From contig NZ_WRXL01000008.1 of NCBI RefSeq assembly GCF_010119195.1, positions 1-64,000 of the forward strand: a stretch of 64,000 bases of DNA, given 5' to 3'. Below, piece after piece: positions 1 through 8,897 of this stretch. Made by a program: the position numbers and the translations under genes. The stretch is from Haloarcula salina (GTDB taxonomy: Archaea > Halobacteriota > Halobacteria > Halobacteriales > Haloarculaceae). Numbering within the stretch: the first letter of the stretch is position 1; each line of letters starts with the position of its first letter. A model generated the notes under the pieces. It made no database searches. It had not been told where the DNA came from and was given only the letters and a program-made list of their open reading frames with translations.

Positions 1-233
1 TTACCTTCCCGAGGTGTAACAATGACTTACCGACATACTTCCAGTAACCGCAAGACGGAACCGCGAAACCGGCAGGGCCCACTTGCTGTCGCGAGCAAAC
101 CCGCGAGTGACAGCAGCGAATCGCCTGAGGATTTGAACTTCGGCCGGCGAATGACGTGAGTCCGCAGTCGGTTCACAATCTGGCAGAGCCCGTTTTCCGC
201 GAGGAGCGGACGCGACGAGCGACCACCGCTGAA
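1..233. other. window-edge region without a supported gene
   Basis: No reading frame here looks like a haloarchaeal protein: the translations are arginine- and serine-rich rather than acidic. On the minus strand positions 128-140 read AAGTTCAAATCCT, which resembles a tRNA T-loop, but the flanking bases do not form a five-pair stem and no acceptor stem is visible, so I do not call a tRNA. Confidence 0.4.
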
Positions 234-1295
234 TTAAAGATTCACTAGAAGGAGCTGGATCCCTTTCGGGAGGATAATCCCGACAAGTAGCTGGGTCCAC
301 ATGGCGAAGGTGGCCGGGTACTCGCGAGTGTTCGTCACCCGGTCCATGCGGTTCTCCAGTTCTTCGATCCGTTCTCGTTCCGTCTCGGGCCGCTTGTGGG
401 TCGCGATATCCCAGGGCCCATCTATGAGGTCACGGTACTGTCGATCGAGTTCGAATAGCTTCTCACGCTTCTGACGGTTCATGAAGCGATGGAAGACGTA
501 GAGGGCGTGCGCGAGCGCACCGACTGCGGCGACCCACCCAACTGTGAACACGGCGTCGATCAGCGGACTGGGTTTCACGGGGGCCGTGATCGAACCGTCG
601 AAAACCCAGGGGCCGTAGATGAATACCGCGAACCCGGCCAGTCCGAGCATGACGTAATAGTAGGAGTGCTTCACGAGTTCACCGAGCGGGCGAAGCCCGC
701 CGAGGCCCTGCGGGTCGAGGAAGTCGAGTTCGAGATCGGTGTCCCGGATCCGACGCGGGAGCACGAGTTGCAGTCCGAGATACGTCGCGATGAAGTCGAC
801 TGCGACCGGGACGTAGACGAACGGCACGACGACGAAGTTCCCGAATAGCCCGGCAAGGCCATCGGTCCTGAGGATGACCGAGGCCCCGATGAAAAAATAC
901 GAGTTGACGAGAATCACCACCGCACCGACGACGAAGAGCCCCCATCGAAGTCGGTCGTCGATCAGCGACTCGAAGTCCGATGCGCGGGCGGTTCGCTGCT
1001 CGATGTGAATCTCGGCGAGTGCGCTCCGATACCGCCGCTGTAACGTCCGAGTGAACAATACAGCACCCAGCATGCCGACCGGGACGACGAGCCAGAACGG
1101 ATTCTGGAACACAGTGGCACTACCGCCAGTCAGTTCTTTGTAGAGCTGCAGGACGACCGCATCGACGAACAGGAACGCGGAGACCAGGAGCACCGAGGGC
1201 GAGATGTCGTATCGGAGCCGATCGACCAGTCGGTCTCCTCCAAGCCGGGCAGCGAGTGCGTCCAGCCACGTGCGGACTTGGATCTCCTCGATCAT
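234..1295 (-). CDS. multi-pass membrane protein of unknown function
   Basis: A 353-residue protein that I do not recognise. About six hydrophobic stretches are visible: residues about 32-52, 66-82, 116-140, 148-180, 210-230 and 245-265, with a further hydrophobic C-terminal end. A charged segment of about 60 residues (about 268-330) lies before the last one and is probably cytoplasmic, being rich in Arg and Glu. It is divergent from the ABC transporter ATPase gene at 1495. No catalytic motif is seen. It may be an ion channel or an uncharacterised haloarchaeal integral membrane protein, but nothing in the sequence decides this. Confidence 0.75.
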   Translation of the reverse strand: MIEEIQVRTWLDALAARLGGDRLVDRLRYDISPSVLLVSAFLFVDAVVLQLYKELTGGSATVFQNPFWLVVPVGMLGAVLFTRTLQRRYRSALAEIHIEQRTARASDFESLIDDRLRWGLFVVGAVVILVNSYFFIGASVILRTDGLAGLFGNFVVVPFVYVPVAVDFIATYLGLQLVLPRRIRDTDLELDFLDPQGLGGLRPLGELVKHSYYYVMLGLAGFAVFIYGPWVFDGSITAPVKPSPLIDAVFTVGWVAAVGALAHALYVFHRFMNRQKREKLFELDRQYRDLIDGPWDIATHKRPETERERIEELENRMDRVTNTREYPATFAMWTQLLVGIILPKGIQLLLVNL

Positions 1296-1463
1296 CGCAC
1301 GGTACTACAGTAATCTACTGGATAGCTGTTGCCCCGGTGGTGGGACGACCGACCGCCCCTCGGTCAGGACTCGCGGATGGGCTCGCTGACTGACGCCGAG
1401 CGCACAGCCGGACTCCGGAAACCGATCGATAAAACACCGCTCAGACGGACAGAACCGTCTAAA

Positions 1464-1471
1464 CCATTATG
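1464..1471 (+). promoter_or_regulatory. TATA-like box of the ABC-2 exporter operon
   Basis: CCATTATG lies 24-31 bases before the ATG at 1495, the spacing expected for a leaderless haloarchaeal transcript. Only spacing and composition support it. Confidence 0.45.
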
Positions 1472-1494
1472 GGTGTCTGTCGTCATATTCGGCT

Positions 1495-2373
1495 ATGGCG
1501 GCGATCGAGGTCTCGGGGCTGAGCAAGCACTACGGCGACGTGCGGGCCAACGACGACCTGACGTTCACCGTCCGAAAGGGCGAGATCTTCGGCTACCTCG
1601 GGCCGAACGGCGCGGGGAAGACGACGACGATCCGCAGTCTGCTCGGCTTCCAGTCGCCGACCGAGGGCACCGCGACGGTGCTCGGCCACGACGTGCGCGA
1701 CGAGGACGAACTCATCGAGGCGAAGGCCGAGATCGGCTACCTGCCGGGCGATCCGGGACTCGACGAGCAGGTCACCGGCCGCGAGTACCTCGACTACCAG
1801 GCGTCGCTGAAGGGCGACGAGCGCCGCGGGGAGCTGCTGGAGCTGTTCGATCCGCCGCTCGACCGGAAGATCCGGGAGTACTCCCGTGGAAACAAGCAGA
1901 TGGTCGGTATCGTCCAGGCGTTCATGCACGATCCGGACCTGGTCATCATGGACGAACCGACCTCGGGGCTGGACCCGCTGAAACAGGAGGCGTTCAACGA
2001 ATTTCTCCGAGGCGAGCGCGAGCGGGGCAAGACGGTGTTCTTCTCGTCGCACGTCCTCGGCGAGGTCCGGCGGGTCTGTGACCGGGTGGGGATCATCCGC
2101 GAGGGGAAACTCGTCACGCTCGAAGACATCGACGCGCTGCTCCGGCGCGGCGGGAAGCGCGTCCGGGTCCACACGCGGTCCGACGCCGACCTCGCCGGAC
2201 TGGACGGCGAGGGCATCGTCGACCGTGAGGCGTTCGACGACGGCGTCCAGTTCACGTTCACCGGCGACTACAACGCCCTCGTGTCGCTGCTCGCCCAGTA
2301 CGATATCGTCGACCTCGAAATCGAGGAACCGCCGCTCGAAGACGTGTTCATGCACTTCTACGGGGCGGACTGA
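1495..2373 (+). CDS. ABC-2 type exporter, ATP-binding subunit
   Basis: A 292-residue ATPase predicted to energise the permease encoded next. The Walker A motif GPNGAGKTTT is near residues 37-46, the ABC signature reads YSRGNKQ, Walker B is DLVIMDEPTSGLD, and the switch histidine is in SSHVLGEVRR. A C-terminal extension of about 80 residues with an EEPPLEDVFMHFY ending is typical of the CcmA/DrrA-like group of drug, lipid or polysaccharide exporters. The stop codon shares one base with the start of the permease gene (TGATG), so the two are translationally coupled. The substrate cannot be read from the sequence. Confidence 0.9.
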   Translation: MAAIEVSGLSKHYGDVRANDDLTFTVRKGEIFGYLGPNGAGKTTTIRSLLGFQSPTEGTATVLGHDVRDEDELIEAKAEIGYLPGDPGLDEQVTGREYLDYQASLKGDERRGELLELFDPPLDRKIREYSRGNKQMVGIVQAFMHDPDLVIMDEPTSGLDPLKQEAFNEFLRGERERGKTVFFSSHVLGEVRRVCDRVGIIREGKLVTLEDIDALLRRGGKRVRVHTRSDADLAGLDGEGIVDREAFDDGVQFTFTGDYNALVSLLAQYDIVDLEIEEPPLEDVFMHFYGAD

Positions 2374-3164
2374 TGTTCGAGGTAACGCGCTACGAGGGCC
2401 GCCGTCGGATGCGTGGGACGGCCGTGCTCACCGCCCTGCTCGCGGTCTACGCGCTGCTCATCGTCTTCCTGTATCCGTCGATCGCCGAGTCGGGTGCGGA
2501 CTTCGAGGAGTACGTCGAGAGCCTCCCGCCGGCGTTCCGGGAGGGGTTCGTCGGCTCGGCGAGTTTCACCACCGTCGAGGGGTTTCTCTCGGTCGAGATG
2601 TACCAGTTCCTCTGGCTGCTGTTGCTCGGGCTGTTCGTCGCGTACAGCGCGGGCGCGCTCGTCGCGGCGGACGTCGAGTCCGGCAGGCTGGACATGCTGC
2701 TCGCGACGCCCATCTCGCGCTCGCGGGTCCTGATCGAGAAGTACCTCTCGCTGCTGGTCCCGGTCCTCGGCGTCAATCTGGTGACGCCGTTCGTCGTCTA
2801 CGCCGGTCTCCGCGCCATCGGCGAGACGATCGACCCGGTGTCGCTGTTCGCGCTCCACCTGCTCTCGATCCCGTACCTGCTGACCTGCGCCGGCGTGGGG
2901 CTGTTGCTGTCGGTCCGACTGGACCGCGCCGATATCGCCCAGCGCGGCGGAATCGGAGCCGTGTTCGGCCTGTTCCTGCTGGACACGGTGAGCACCGACA
3001 CCGACTTCGAGTGGCTCGGGGCCGTGAGCCCGACGCGGTACTACAGCCCCGTGGACATCCTCAGCGAGGGGACCTACGACGTGGCCGGCGCGCTGCTCCT
3101 GCTCGCGGGGGCCATCGCCTGCGTCGGCGTGAGCGTCGCCCTGTTCGAACGGCGGGACTTCTGA
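2373..3164 (+). CDS. ABC-2 type exporter, permease subunit
   Basis: A 263-residue membrane protein with an N-terminal membrane segment at about residues 17-33, an extracellular loop, and then five further segments. The ABC-2 family pattern is clear: after the second segment comes DVESGRLDMLLATPISRSRVLIEKY, the cytoplasmic coupling region. The gene overlaps the ATPase gene by one base, making a two-gene exporter. The substrate is unknown. Confidence 0.88.
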   Translation: MFEVTRYEGRRRMRGTAVLTALLAVYALLIVFLYPSIAESGADFEEYVESLPPAFREGFVGSASFTTVEGFLSVEMYQFLWLLLLGLFVAYSAGALVAADVESGRLDMLLATPISRSRVLIEKYLSLLVPVLGVNLVTPFVVYAGLRAIGETIDPVSLFALHLLSIPYLLTCAGVGLLLSVRLDRADIAQRGGIGAVFGLFLLDTVSTDTDFEWLGAVSPTRYYSPVDILSEGTYDVAGALLLLAGAIACVGVSVALFERRDF

Positions 3165-3207
3165 TGACGGGAGCCGACGCCGTCGACCGCTGACACACCG
3201 ATCACCA

Positions 3208-3279
3208 ATGTACGACCCTACCACACTTCGCGACGGCGGAATCGCCACTGAGACGGCCCGGTCGAGGGGGATCTCGTGA
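3208..3279 (+). CDS. possible 23-codon leader ORF
   Basis: ATG at 3208 opens a 23-codon frame (beginning MYDPTTLRDGG) that ends in TGA overlapping the GTG start at 3276 by four bases (GTGA). Such an overlap often marks translational coupling. The peptide has no recognised motif and the frame could be chance; see the similar arrangements in front of urtA and ureB. Confidence 0.25.
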   Translation: MYDPTTLRDGGIATETARSRGIS

Positions 3280-5216
3280 GCCGACTCGCCGCCGGAGCGA
3301 GGTTACTCGCCGTCGTGGTCGTCTGCTCGCTGCTCGCCTCGGGCGTCGTCCTTGGCTTCGTCGAGGGCTCGCCGGAGCTCTCCGCCTCGCTCGCCGAGAA
3401 CCGCGTGGTCGCCGGCGAGGAGGCGACGCTCGAGGTGACGCTCACGAACGCGGGCGAACTGGAGACCATGTCGCCGACGAAACCGGAACTGAACCAGCGC
3501 GTCCTCACCGCCACCGGCGTCAGCGCCAGGCTCCGGGCCGACGGAGCGCCGCTCACCGTCACCACCGGCCGGCAGAGCGTCGGGAGCGTCGCCGACGGCG
3601 GCGAACGGACCGTCCCGTTCACCGTCTCGGTCGACGAGGACGCCTCGCCGGGAACCTATCGCCTCCCCCTCCGCGTGACGTACACGCACACGGCGGAGAT
3701 CGACGAGGGCGGAGGCTTCTCCAGAACGCGGACGGTCGAGGAGACGCTGTCCGTGACGGTCCGGGTCGTCGAGCGGGCCCGGTTCGCCGTCGTCGACACC
3801 GAGGGCGACGTGGGGCCGGCGAGCGTCGGGACGGTCTCGGTGACCCTCGAAAACGTCGGCAGCGAGGCGGCCAACGAGACGGCCGTCACGCTCGACTCGC
3901 TGGACCCCGACGTGCGGGTCGGGTCGTCGGGGTCGTCGAGCCAGTACGCCGGCGCGTGGGAGCCCGGCCAGCGGCGGACGCTCACCTACGTGGTCGCGGC
4001 GGCCGAGTCCGCGACGAACGCGACCTACCCGTTCCGGGTGACGACGGCGTTCGACGACGACCGCGGCGTCCGGCGGACCGACGAGTCCGGCGTCGTCGGT
4101 ATCGAACCGGCGTCCGGCCGCCGGTTCGTCGTCACCGACGTGGCGAGCGACGTGGCGGCCGGCGGGTCGGGGACGCTCACCGTCACGCTCCGGAACGACG
4201 GGCCACAGACGAGCGATGCCACGCTCGCCCTCCGGTCGACCGCCGGGGCGCTCGCCGTCGACGGCGGCGGCGCGACCACCCGTTTCGTCGGGGACTGGCC
4301 GGCCGGGGCCGAGCGGACGGTCACCGTCGGCGTGACCGCGCCGCCGGGCACGGAGGGTGGGACCTACACGCTCGACGCGGCCGTGGACTATCGGACCGCC
4401 ACGGGCGTCGACGCCTCTGCCAGGCCGGCGAGCGTCGGGGTGACCGTCGCGCCCGACCCCGCCTTCGCCGTCCGCGACGCCGGCGTCTCGCTGGCCGTCG
4501 GCGAGGAGGGACGGGTGCGCGGGACCGTCCTCAACCGCGGCCCCACGTCGGCCCGGGACGCCGTGGTCGTCGTCTCCTCACCGTCGCCGAACGTCCGGTT
4601 CGCGGAGACGACCTACGCCCTCGGCGACCTCGATGCAGGCTCGTCCGCCGACTTCGCGTTCGACGCCGCGGTCGCGCCGACGGCCGAGGCAGGCCCCCGG
4701 CCGTTCGACGTGACCGTCCGCTACGAGGGGCCGAGCGGGGACGCCAGGGAGAGCGCGCCGCTTCGCGTCCGCGGTGAGGTCGCGCCCCAGCCCGACCGCC
4801 TCGCGTTCGAGGCGGTGAACGCAAGCTTCGGCATCGACACGAGCAACAGGCTCCGCGTCCGGGCCACGAACGTCGGCGACGAGCGCCTCGAAGACGTGCG
4901 GGTCAGGCTCGGGACGGCGCCGCCGTTCACCAGCGAGTCGCCCAGTGCGTTCGTCAGCGCGCTCGACCCCGGCGAGACCGTCACGCTCGGCTTCGAACTC
5001 ACGGTCTCGGAGGACGCGGTCGAGAGCACCCACGCCGTCGCGCTCAACGCGACCGCCGAGACGGCCGACGGCGACACCGTCCGGACGGACCGGTCGCTCG
5101 TGGCCGTGACCATCGCGGAACCGTCGGGGCCGAGCGGCGACACAGCCGTCGTCGTCGGCGCGGCGATACTCGCGGCGGTCGTGCTCGCGGCCGGCTGGTG
5201 GTGGCTCCGTCGGTGA
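3276..5216 (+). CDS. secreted, membrane-anchored protein with CARDB/COG1361-type repeats
   Basis: This 646-residue protein starts at GTG. Residues about 8-28 form a hydrophobic signal segment. The middle consists of about five repeats of roughly 110 residues. Each has the beta-sandwich pattern 'TVSVTLENVG... PGQRRTLTYVV' found in COG1361/CARDB S-layer-like domains, with phrases such as LTNAGE, LENVGS, LRNDGP, LNRGP and ATNVGD opening each repeat. A single membrane helix at about 624-643 ends in WWWLRR, leaving the repeats outside the cell. It follows the ABC exporter on the same strand after 111 bases. A structural or adhesion role is likely; no enzymatic motif is seen. Confidence 0.8.
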   Translation: MSRLAAGARLLAVVVVCSLLASGVVLGFVEGSPELSASLAENRVVAGEEATLEVTLTNAGELETMSPTKPELNQRVLTATGVSARLRADGAPLTVTTGRQSVGSVADGGERTVPFTVSVDEDASPGTYRLPLRVTYTHTAEIDEGGGFSRTRTVEETLSVTVRVVERARFAVVDTEGDVGPASVGTVSVTLENVGSEAANETAVTLDSLDPDVRVGSSGSSSQYAGAWEPGQRRTLTYVVAAAESATNATYPFRVTTAFDDDRGVRRTDESGVVGIEPASGRRFVVTDVASDVAAGGSGTLTVTLRNDGPQTSDATLALRSTAGALAVDGGGATTRFVGDWPAGAERTVTVGVTAPPGTEGGTYTLDAAVDYRTATGVDASARPASVGVTVAPDPAFAVRDAGVSLAVGEEGRVRGTVLNRGPTSARDAVVVVSSPSPNVRFAETTYALGDLDAGSSADFAFDAAVAPTAEAGPRPFDVTVRYEGPSGDARESAPLRVRGEVAPQPDRLAFEAVNASFGIDTSNRLRVRATNVGDERLEDVRVRLGTAPPFTSESPSAFVSALDPGETVTLGFELTVSEDAVESTHAVALNATAETADGDTVRTDRSLVAVTIAEPSGPSGDTAVVVGAAILAAVVLAAGWWWLRR

Positions 5217-5297
5217 GCGGCGCAGACGTCGTCGATGGACAGGTCCCGCTCAGCGGCGGAGACGACAGAAGGAGACCGTCGGAATTAAATCGCCGTC

Positions 5298-6002
5298 TCA
5301 GACCGCGAGGTACTCGGCGATGGCGTCCTCGTCGGCCAGCGTCGTCGGGCCGACCTCGTCGACGATCTCGCCGCGTTCCATCGCGTAACAGCGGTCGGCC
5401 ATCTCGCGGATGACGCCGAGGTTCTGCTCGACGAAGAGGATTGTCGTCCCGAGGTCCTCGTTGATGGCCTGCATGTCCTCGCTGATCTGGCCGACGATAG
5501 AGGGCTGGATGCCCTCGCTGGGCTCGTCGAGCAGGAGGAGGTCGGGGTTCGAGACCAGCGCCCGCGCGATGGCGAGCATCTGCTGCTGGCCGCCCGAGAG
5601 CGTGCCGGCGTCCTGATTCGCCCGTTCGTCGAGAATCGGGAAGTATCCGTAGATCTGGTCGTACAGCGTCTCGTCGCTGTCCGCCCGGATCTTCTCGCCC
5701 ATCCGGATGTTCTGCTCGACCGTGAGCTTCGGGAACACGTCGCGCCCCTGCGGGATGTAGCCGATCCCGGCCCGGGCGCGCTCGTCGGCCGAGGCGCTCG
5801 TCACGTCAGCGCCGGCGTAGCGGATGGTCCCCTCGGTCGGTTCGAGGAGGCCCATCACCGTCTTCAGCAGCGTCGTCTTGCCGACGCCGTTCTTCCCCAT
5901 CACGCCGACGATTTCGCCCTCGTCGACCGAGAGGTCGACGCCCCGGAGGATGGGCGTCCTGTCGTAGGCGGCGGTGACACCGTCGAGTTCGAGCAGGCTC
6001 AT
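5298..6002 (-). CDS. urtE: urea ABC transporter, ATP-binding protein UrtE
   Basis: A 234-residue LivF-like ATPase and the last gene of the urt operon. Walker A is GVMGKNGVGKTTLLK near residue 35, the signature is LSGGQQQMLAIARAL, Walker B is LLLLDEPSEGIQP, and the switch histidine position is replaced by ILFVEQNL as in LivF/UrtE proteins. EGIQPSIV is typical of this branched-chain/urea family. The start overlaps the end of urtD (ATGA). The assignment to urea rather than branched-chain amino acids comes from the adjacent urease locus and the UrtA protein. Confidence 0.88.
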   Translation of the reverse strand: MSLLELDGVTAAYDRTPILRGVDLSVDEGEIVGVMGKNGVGKTTLLKTVMGLLEPTEGTIRYAGADVTSASADERARAGIGYIPQGRDVFPKLTVEQNIRMGEKIRADSDETLYDQIYGYFPILDERANQDAGTLSGGQQQMLAIARALVSNPDLLLLDEPSEGIQPSIVGQISEDMQAINEDLGTTILFVEQNLGVIREMADRCYAMERGEIVDEVGPTTLADEDAIAEYLAV

Positions 6003-6805
6003 TCCTCTTCCCCCAGGTAGATCCGCTGGACCGCGGGGTCAGCCTTGACCTCGTCGATCGGTCCCTCCAGGAAGATCTCGCCGTTGTGGAGGACGGTCAC
6101 CTCGTCGGCGATGGAGGCCACGAAGTCGGTGTCGTGCTCGATGACGACGAAGGCGATGCCCTCCTCCTCGTTGAGTCGGGTCACACGCTCGGCGATGGCC
6201 TCGCGCTCGGCCACGTCGAGGCCGGCGACCGGTTCGTCCAGCAGGAGGAGGTCGGGCTCCAGCGACGCCGCCATCCCGATCTCCAGTTGCTGTTGCTGGC
6301 CGTGCGAGAGCGCGCTCGCGTCGACGTGCTCGTAGCCGGTGAGGCCGGCCGCCTCGATGGCCCGGTCGACGCGCTCGCGCCTCTCAGCCCCGTCGGCGAA
6401 GCGCTGGATGGGGAGCCGGGCGTTCTCGCGCACGCTCAGGTCGCCGTAGACGGACGGAACCTGGAACTTCATGCTGATCCCTCGCTGGACCCGCTCGTGG
6501 GGTTCCAGGTCGGTGATGTCGTGGCCGTCGTAGTAGATGTGGCCCTCGCTGGCCTCGTACGTGCCGGTGACGAGCTTCAGAAGCGTCGACTTGCCGGCCC
6601 CGTTCGGGCCGATGAGACAGCGGAGTTCGCCCTCGGCGACGCCGAAGTCCACGTCGTCGGTCGCGGTGAAGCCGCCGAAGCGCTTGACCAGTCCGTCGGT
6701 CTGCAACAGCGTGTCGGTTCGGTCGCCAGTGGCCATCTCGGCGGCCGTCTGGCGGACGTTCGGTCCCAGCGGTCGTGATTCGGGTTCGGTCTCGCTCTCG
6801 CTCAT
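5999..6805 (-). CDS. urtD: urea ABC transporter, ATP-binding protein UrtD
   Basis: A 268-residue LivG-like ATPase. I chose the ATG at 6805 because it overlaps the urtC stop by four bases (ATGA); the longer open frame runs back into urtC and adds non-acidic residues. Walker A GPNGAGKSTLLKLVTG, signature LSHGQQQQLEIGMA, Walker B LLLLDEPVAGLD and FVVIEHD are all intact. LSHGQQQ and DEPVAGL are characteristic of UrtD. It is predicted to pair with UrtE on the cytoplasmic face of UrtB-UrtC. Confidence 0.9.
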   Translation of the reverse strand: MSESETEPESRPLGPNVRQTAAEMATGDRTDTLLQTDGLVKRFGGFTATDDVDFGVAEGELRCLIGPNGAGKSTLLKLVTGTYEASEGHIYYDGHDITDLEPHERVQRGISMKFQVPSVYGDLSVRENARLPIQRFADGAERRERVDRAIEAAGLTGYEHVDASALSHGQQQQLEIGMAASLEPDLLLLDEPVAGLDVAEREAIAERVTRLNEEEGIAFVVIEHDTDFVASIADEVTVLHNGEIFLEGPIDEVKADPAVQRIYLGEEE

Positions 6806-7953
6806 GATTCGCTCGCCTCCGTCGGATCGGGCGTCTCCGGCCCCTCGGCGTCCGCGGGGGCGGGGCGGTTCTGTCTGATCTGCTTGTGTACCCACGGGAC
6901 GATGCCGTTGGGGAGGAACAGGATGGTCCCCAGCAGCAGCGCGCCGAGCATGACGAGCGCCAGTTCGCCGCCGAGGGTCACGCGAATGTACTCGATGGCG
7001 ATGGTCGCGATGATCGCGCCCAGCAGGCTCTTGCGGCCGCCGACGCTCACCCAGATGACGGGCAGCGTCGCGAACAGCAGCGTGAACACCGTCGGGTCGA
7101 TGAACACGTTCCGCGCGGCGTACAGCACGCCGGAGAGGCCAGCGAGCGCGCCCCCGAGGATGAACACGACCAGCTTGATGCGCTTGACGTTGTACCCGAA
7201 CATCCGCGTGCGGTCCTCGTCCTCGCGGACGGCGACCATCGCGCGGCCGTAGTCGGAGTTGACGAGCGCGCGCAGGCCGAGGTACGTCCCGACGAGCAGG
7301 ACCAGCGCGAGGTAGTAGAAGGGGTCGAGCTCGACGGTGCCGAACCCGGGGACCCAGACGGGGATCGCGTTGTACATGAACTGGAACGACGCGGCCCCGA
7401 CGCCGAGCTTCAGCAGCGGGATGTCAGGCATCCCGTTGAAGCCGCCCAGCGCGGCCTCGCCGATCGTCCACTCGGAGCCGGCGGTCTGGGCCATGAACGT
7501 GTGCAACACCATCGTCGCGACGAGCGTGATGATGGTGACGTACACGTCGCGGACGCCGCCGTAGAACATGAAGTAGCCGAGCACGGCGGCGCCGATGCCG
7601 CCGCCGACGACGCCGGCCAGCACGGCCGCGGTGATGCCTCCCGGCGTGGAGACGTTGATGGAGACGACGGCGAAGGTGTACCCGCCCAGGCCGAAGAAGA
7701 CGACCTGACCGAAGCTCAGGACGCCCGTGTACCCCCACACGACCGACAGCGAGAGGCCGAGCAGGGAGAGGACGAGGAACAGCGAGAACTGCTCCGCGTT
7801 CCCCACGAGCGGGAAGGCGACCAGCGCCGCGACCGCGACGAGGAAACCGACCCAGAACCCGTTGGAGTTCCCGATGGTGTTCGGCCCCTCGAAGCGGGCG
7901 CGGACCCGTGCGGCCAGCGACTGCCCGCCGTCCGGTGGCGCGTCGGTCGCCAT
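6802..7953 (-). CDS. urtC: urea ABC transporter, permease UrtC
   Basis: A 383-residue LivM-type permease with about eight to ten membrane segments between residues 35 and 350 and a hydrophilic, Pro/Glu-rich C-terminal tail. The family core includes SLVWGYTGVLSFGQVVFFGLGGY, where the Q after SFG marks the LivH/LivM family, and a cytoplasmic NSDYGRAMVAVREDEDRTRMFGYN loop, where the EAA-like contact with the ATPases is expected. It overlaps urtD by four bases and follows urtB after one base, so the genes form one transcription unit. Confidence 0.9.
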   Translation of the reverse strand: MATDAPPDGGQSLAARVRARFEGPNTIGNSNGFWVGFLVAVAALVAFPLVGNAEQFSLFLVLSLLGLSLSVVWGYTGVLSFGQVVFFGLGGYTFAVVSINVSTPGGITAAVLAGVVGGGIGAAVLGYFMFYGGVRDVYVTIITLVATMVLHTFMAQTAGSEWTIGEAALGGFNGMPDIPLLKLGVGAASFQFMYNAIPVWVPGFGTVELDPFYYLALVLLVGTYLGLRALVNSDYGRAMVAVREDEDRTRMFGYNVKRIKLVVFILGGALAGLSGVLYAARNVFIDPTVFTLLFATLPVIWVSVGGRKSLLGAIIATIAIEYIRVTLGGELALVMLGALLLGTILFLPNGIVPWVHKQIRQNRPAPADAEGPETPDPTEASES

Positions 7954-7954
7954 C

Positions 7955-8893
7955 TCACTCGCCCTCCTGTCTGCGGCTCTGTACCGTTTCGATGAAGCCG
8001 GTGATCCCGTCCGGCAGGAACCGGAGCGCGACCATCGCGGCGGCCAGCAGCGCGATGCGGCCGAAGAACGTCCCGTAGAGGTTCGTGAACACGGCCTGAA
8101 TCGCGCCGAGCACGCCGCCGGACAGCGCCGTGCCGAGGACGACGCTCGGGCCGCCGACGACGACGGCGACGAACGCCTCGACGAGGAACTGGTCGCCCAG
8201 CGTGGGCTGCATCGAGAGCGTCGGGGCGAACAGCGCCCCCGTCAGCCCCGCGAGTCCGGATCCGATGGCGAACGTCGCCATGTAGATCCGCTCGGTGTCG
8301 ACGCCCAGCGCGCGGGCGGTCTCCTCGTCCTGTATCGTCGCCCTCGCGGTCATCCCGTACTCCGTCCTGGTGAAGATGTAGTACACCCCGACCAGGAGCG
8401 CGATGCTGACCCCCGAGAGCACGATGCGGTACGTCGAGTACGAGAACGCGCCGTAGGCGATGTTGCCGAACGGCGTGCCCACGGTGTCGATGGAGTTCCC
8501 GAAGACGACGCGAGCCCCCTGCACCATGATGAGGCTGAGCCCGAACGTCGCGACCATCGAGTCCGCGAGCCGGTCGTACAGCGGCTCGACGAAGTCGCGA
8601 CCGACCGTTCGTTGCCCGATCCAGTTGGGGACCGCCCCGGAGATGACGAACCGCTCGACGACGACGCCGAACGCGGCGGTGACGAGCGTTCCCACGAGCA
8701 TCGCGGCCGCGAGCGGGAGCCCGAGCTTCGTCGCCGAGAGCGTCGTCGCGTACGCGCCGACGAGGATGAACTCCCCGTGGGCGAGGTTGATGACGCCCAT
8801 GATGCCGAAGATGATGGCCAACCCCGCCGCTGCGAGCACGATGAACGCGAAGCTATCGAGGAACTGTAACGCGAGGTTGATCCCGTTTACCAT
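7955..8893 (-). CDS. urtB: urea ABC transporter, permease UrtB
   Basis: A 312-residue LivH-type permease with about eight membrane segments. LAAAGLAIIFGIMGVINLAHGEF is the classical LivH/UrtB N-terminal signature, and the loop YGMTARATIQDEETARALGVD matches the ATPase-contact loop. The gap to urtA is four bases and to urtC one base. Together with UrtC it forms the heterodimeric channel. Confidence 0.9.
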   Translation of the reverse strand: MVNGINLALQFLDSFAFIVLAAAGLAIIFGIMGVINLAHGEFILVGAYATTLSATKLGLPLAAAMLVGTLVTAAFGVVVERFVISGAVPNWIGQRTVGRDFVEPLYDRLADSMVATFGLSLIMVQGARVVFGNSIDTVGTPFGNIAYGAFSYSTYRIVLSGVSIALLVGVYYIFTRTEYGMTARATIQDEETARALGVDTERIYMATFAIGSGLAGLTGALFAPTLSMQPTLGDQFLVEAFVAVVVGGPSVVLGTALSGGVLGAIQAVFTNLYGTFFGRIALLAAAMVALRFLPDGITGFIETVQSRRQEGE

Positions 8894-8897
8894 CCCG

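Noticed and set aside
1-300. 99-codon minus-strand frame at the left edge
   Set aside because: The product is rich in Arg, Ser and Ala and not acidic, and it overlaps the end of the membrane protein gene; the frame looks like translated non-coding sequence.
1483-2355. 290-codon minus-strand frame opposite the ABC ATPase
   Set aside because: A mirror frame of a GC-rich gene; the plus-strand ATPase has all motifs, and the mirror product shows none.
5217-5297. terminator between the repeat protein and urtE
   Set aside because: No stem of useful length was seen; the transcript ends may lie here, but nothing supports a defined site.
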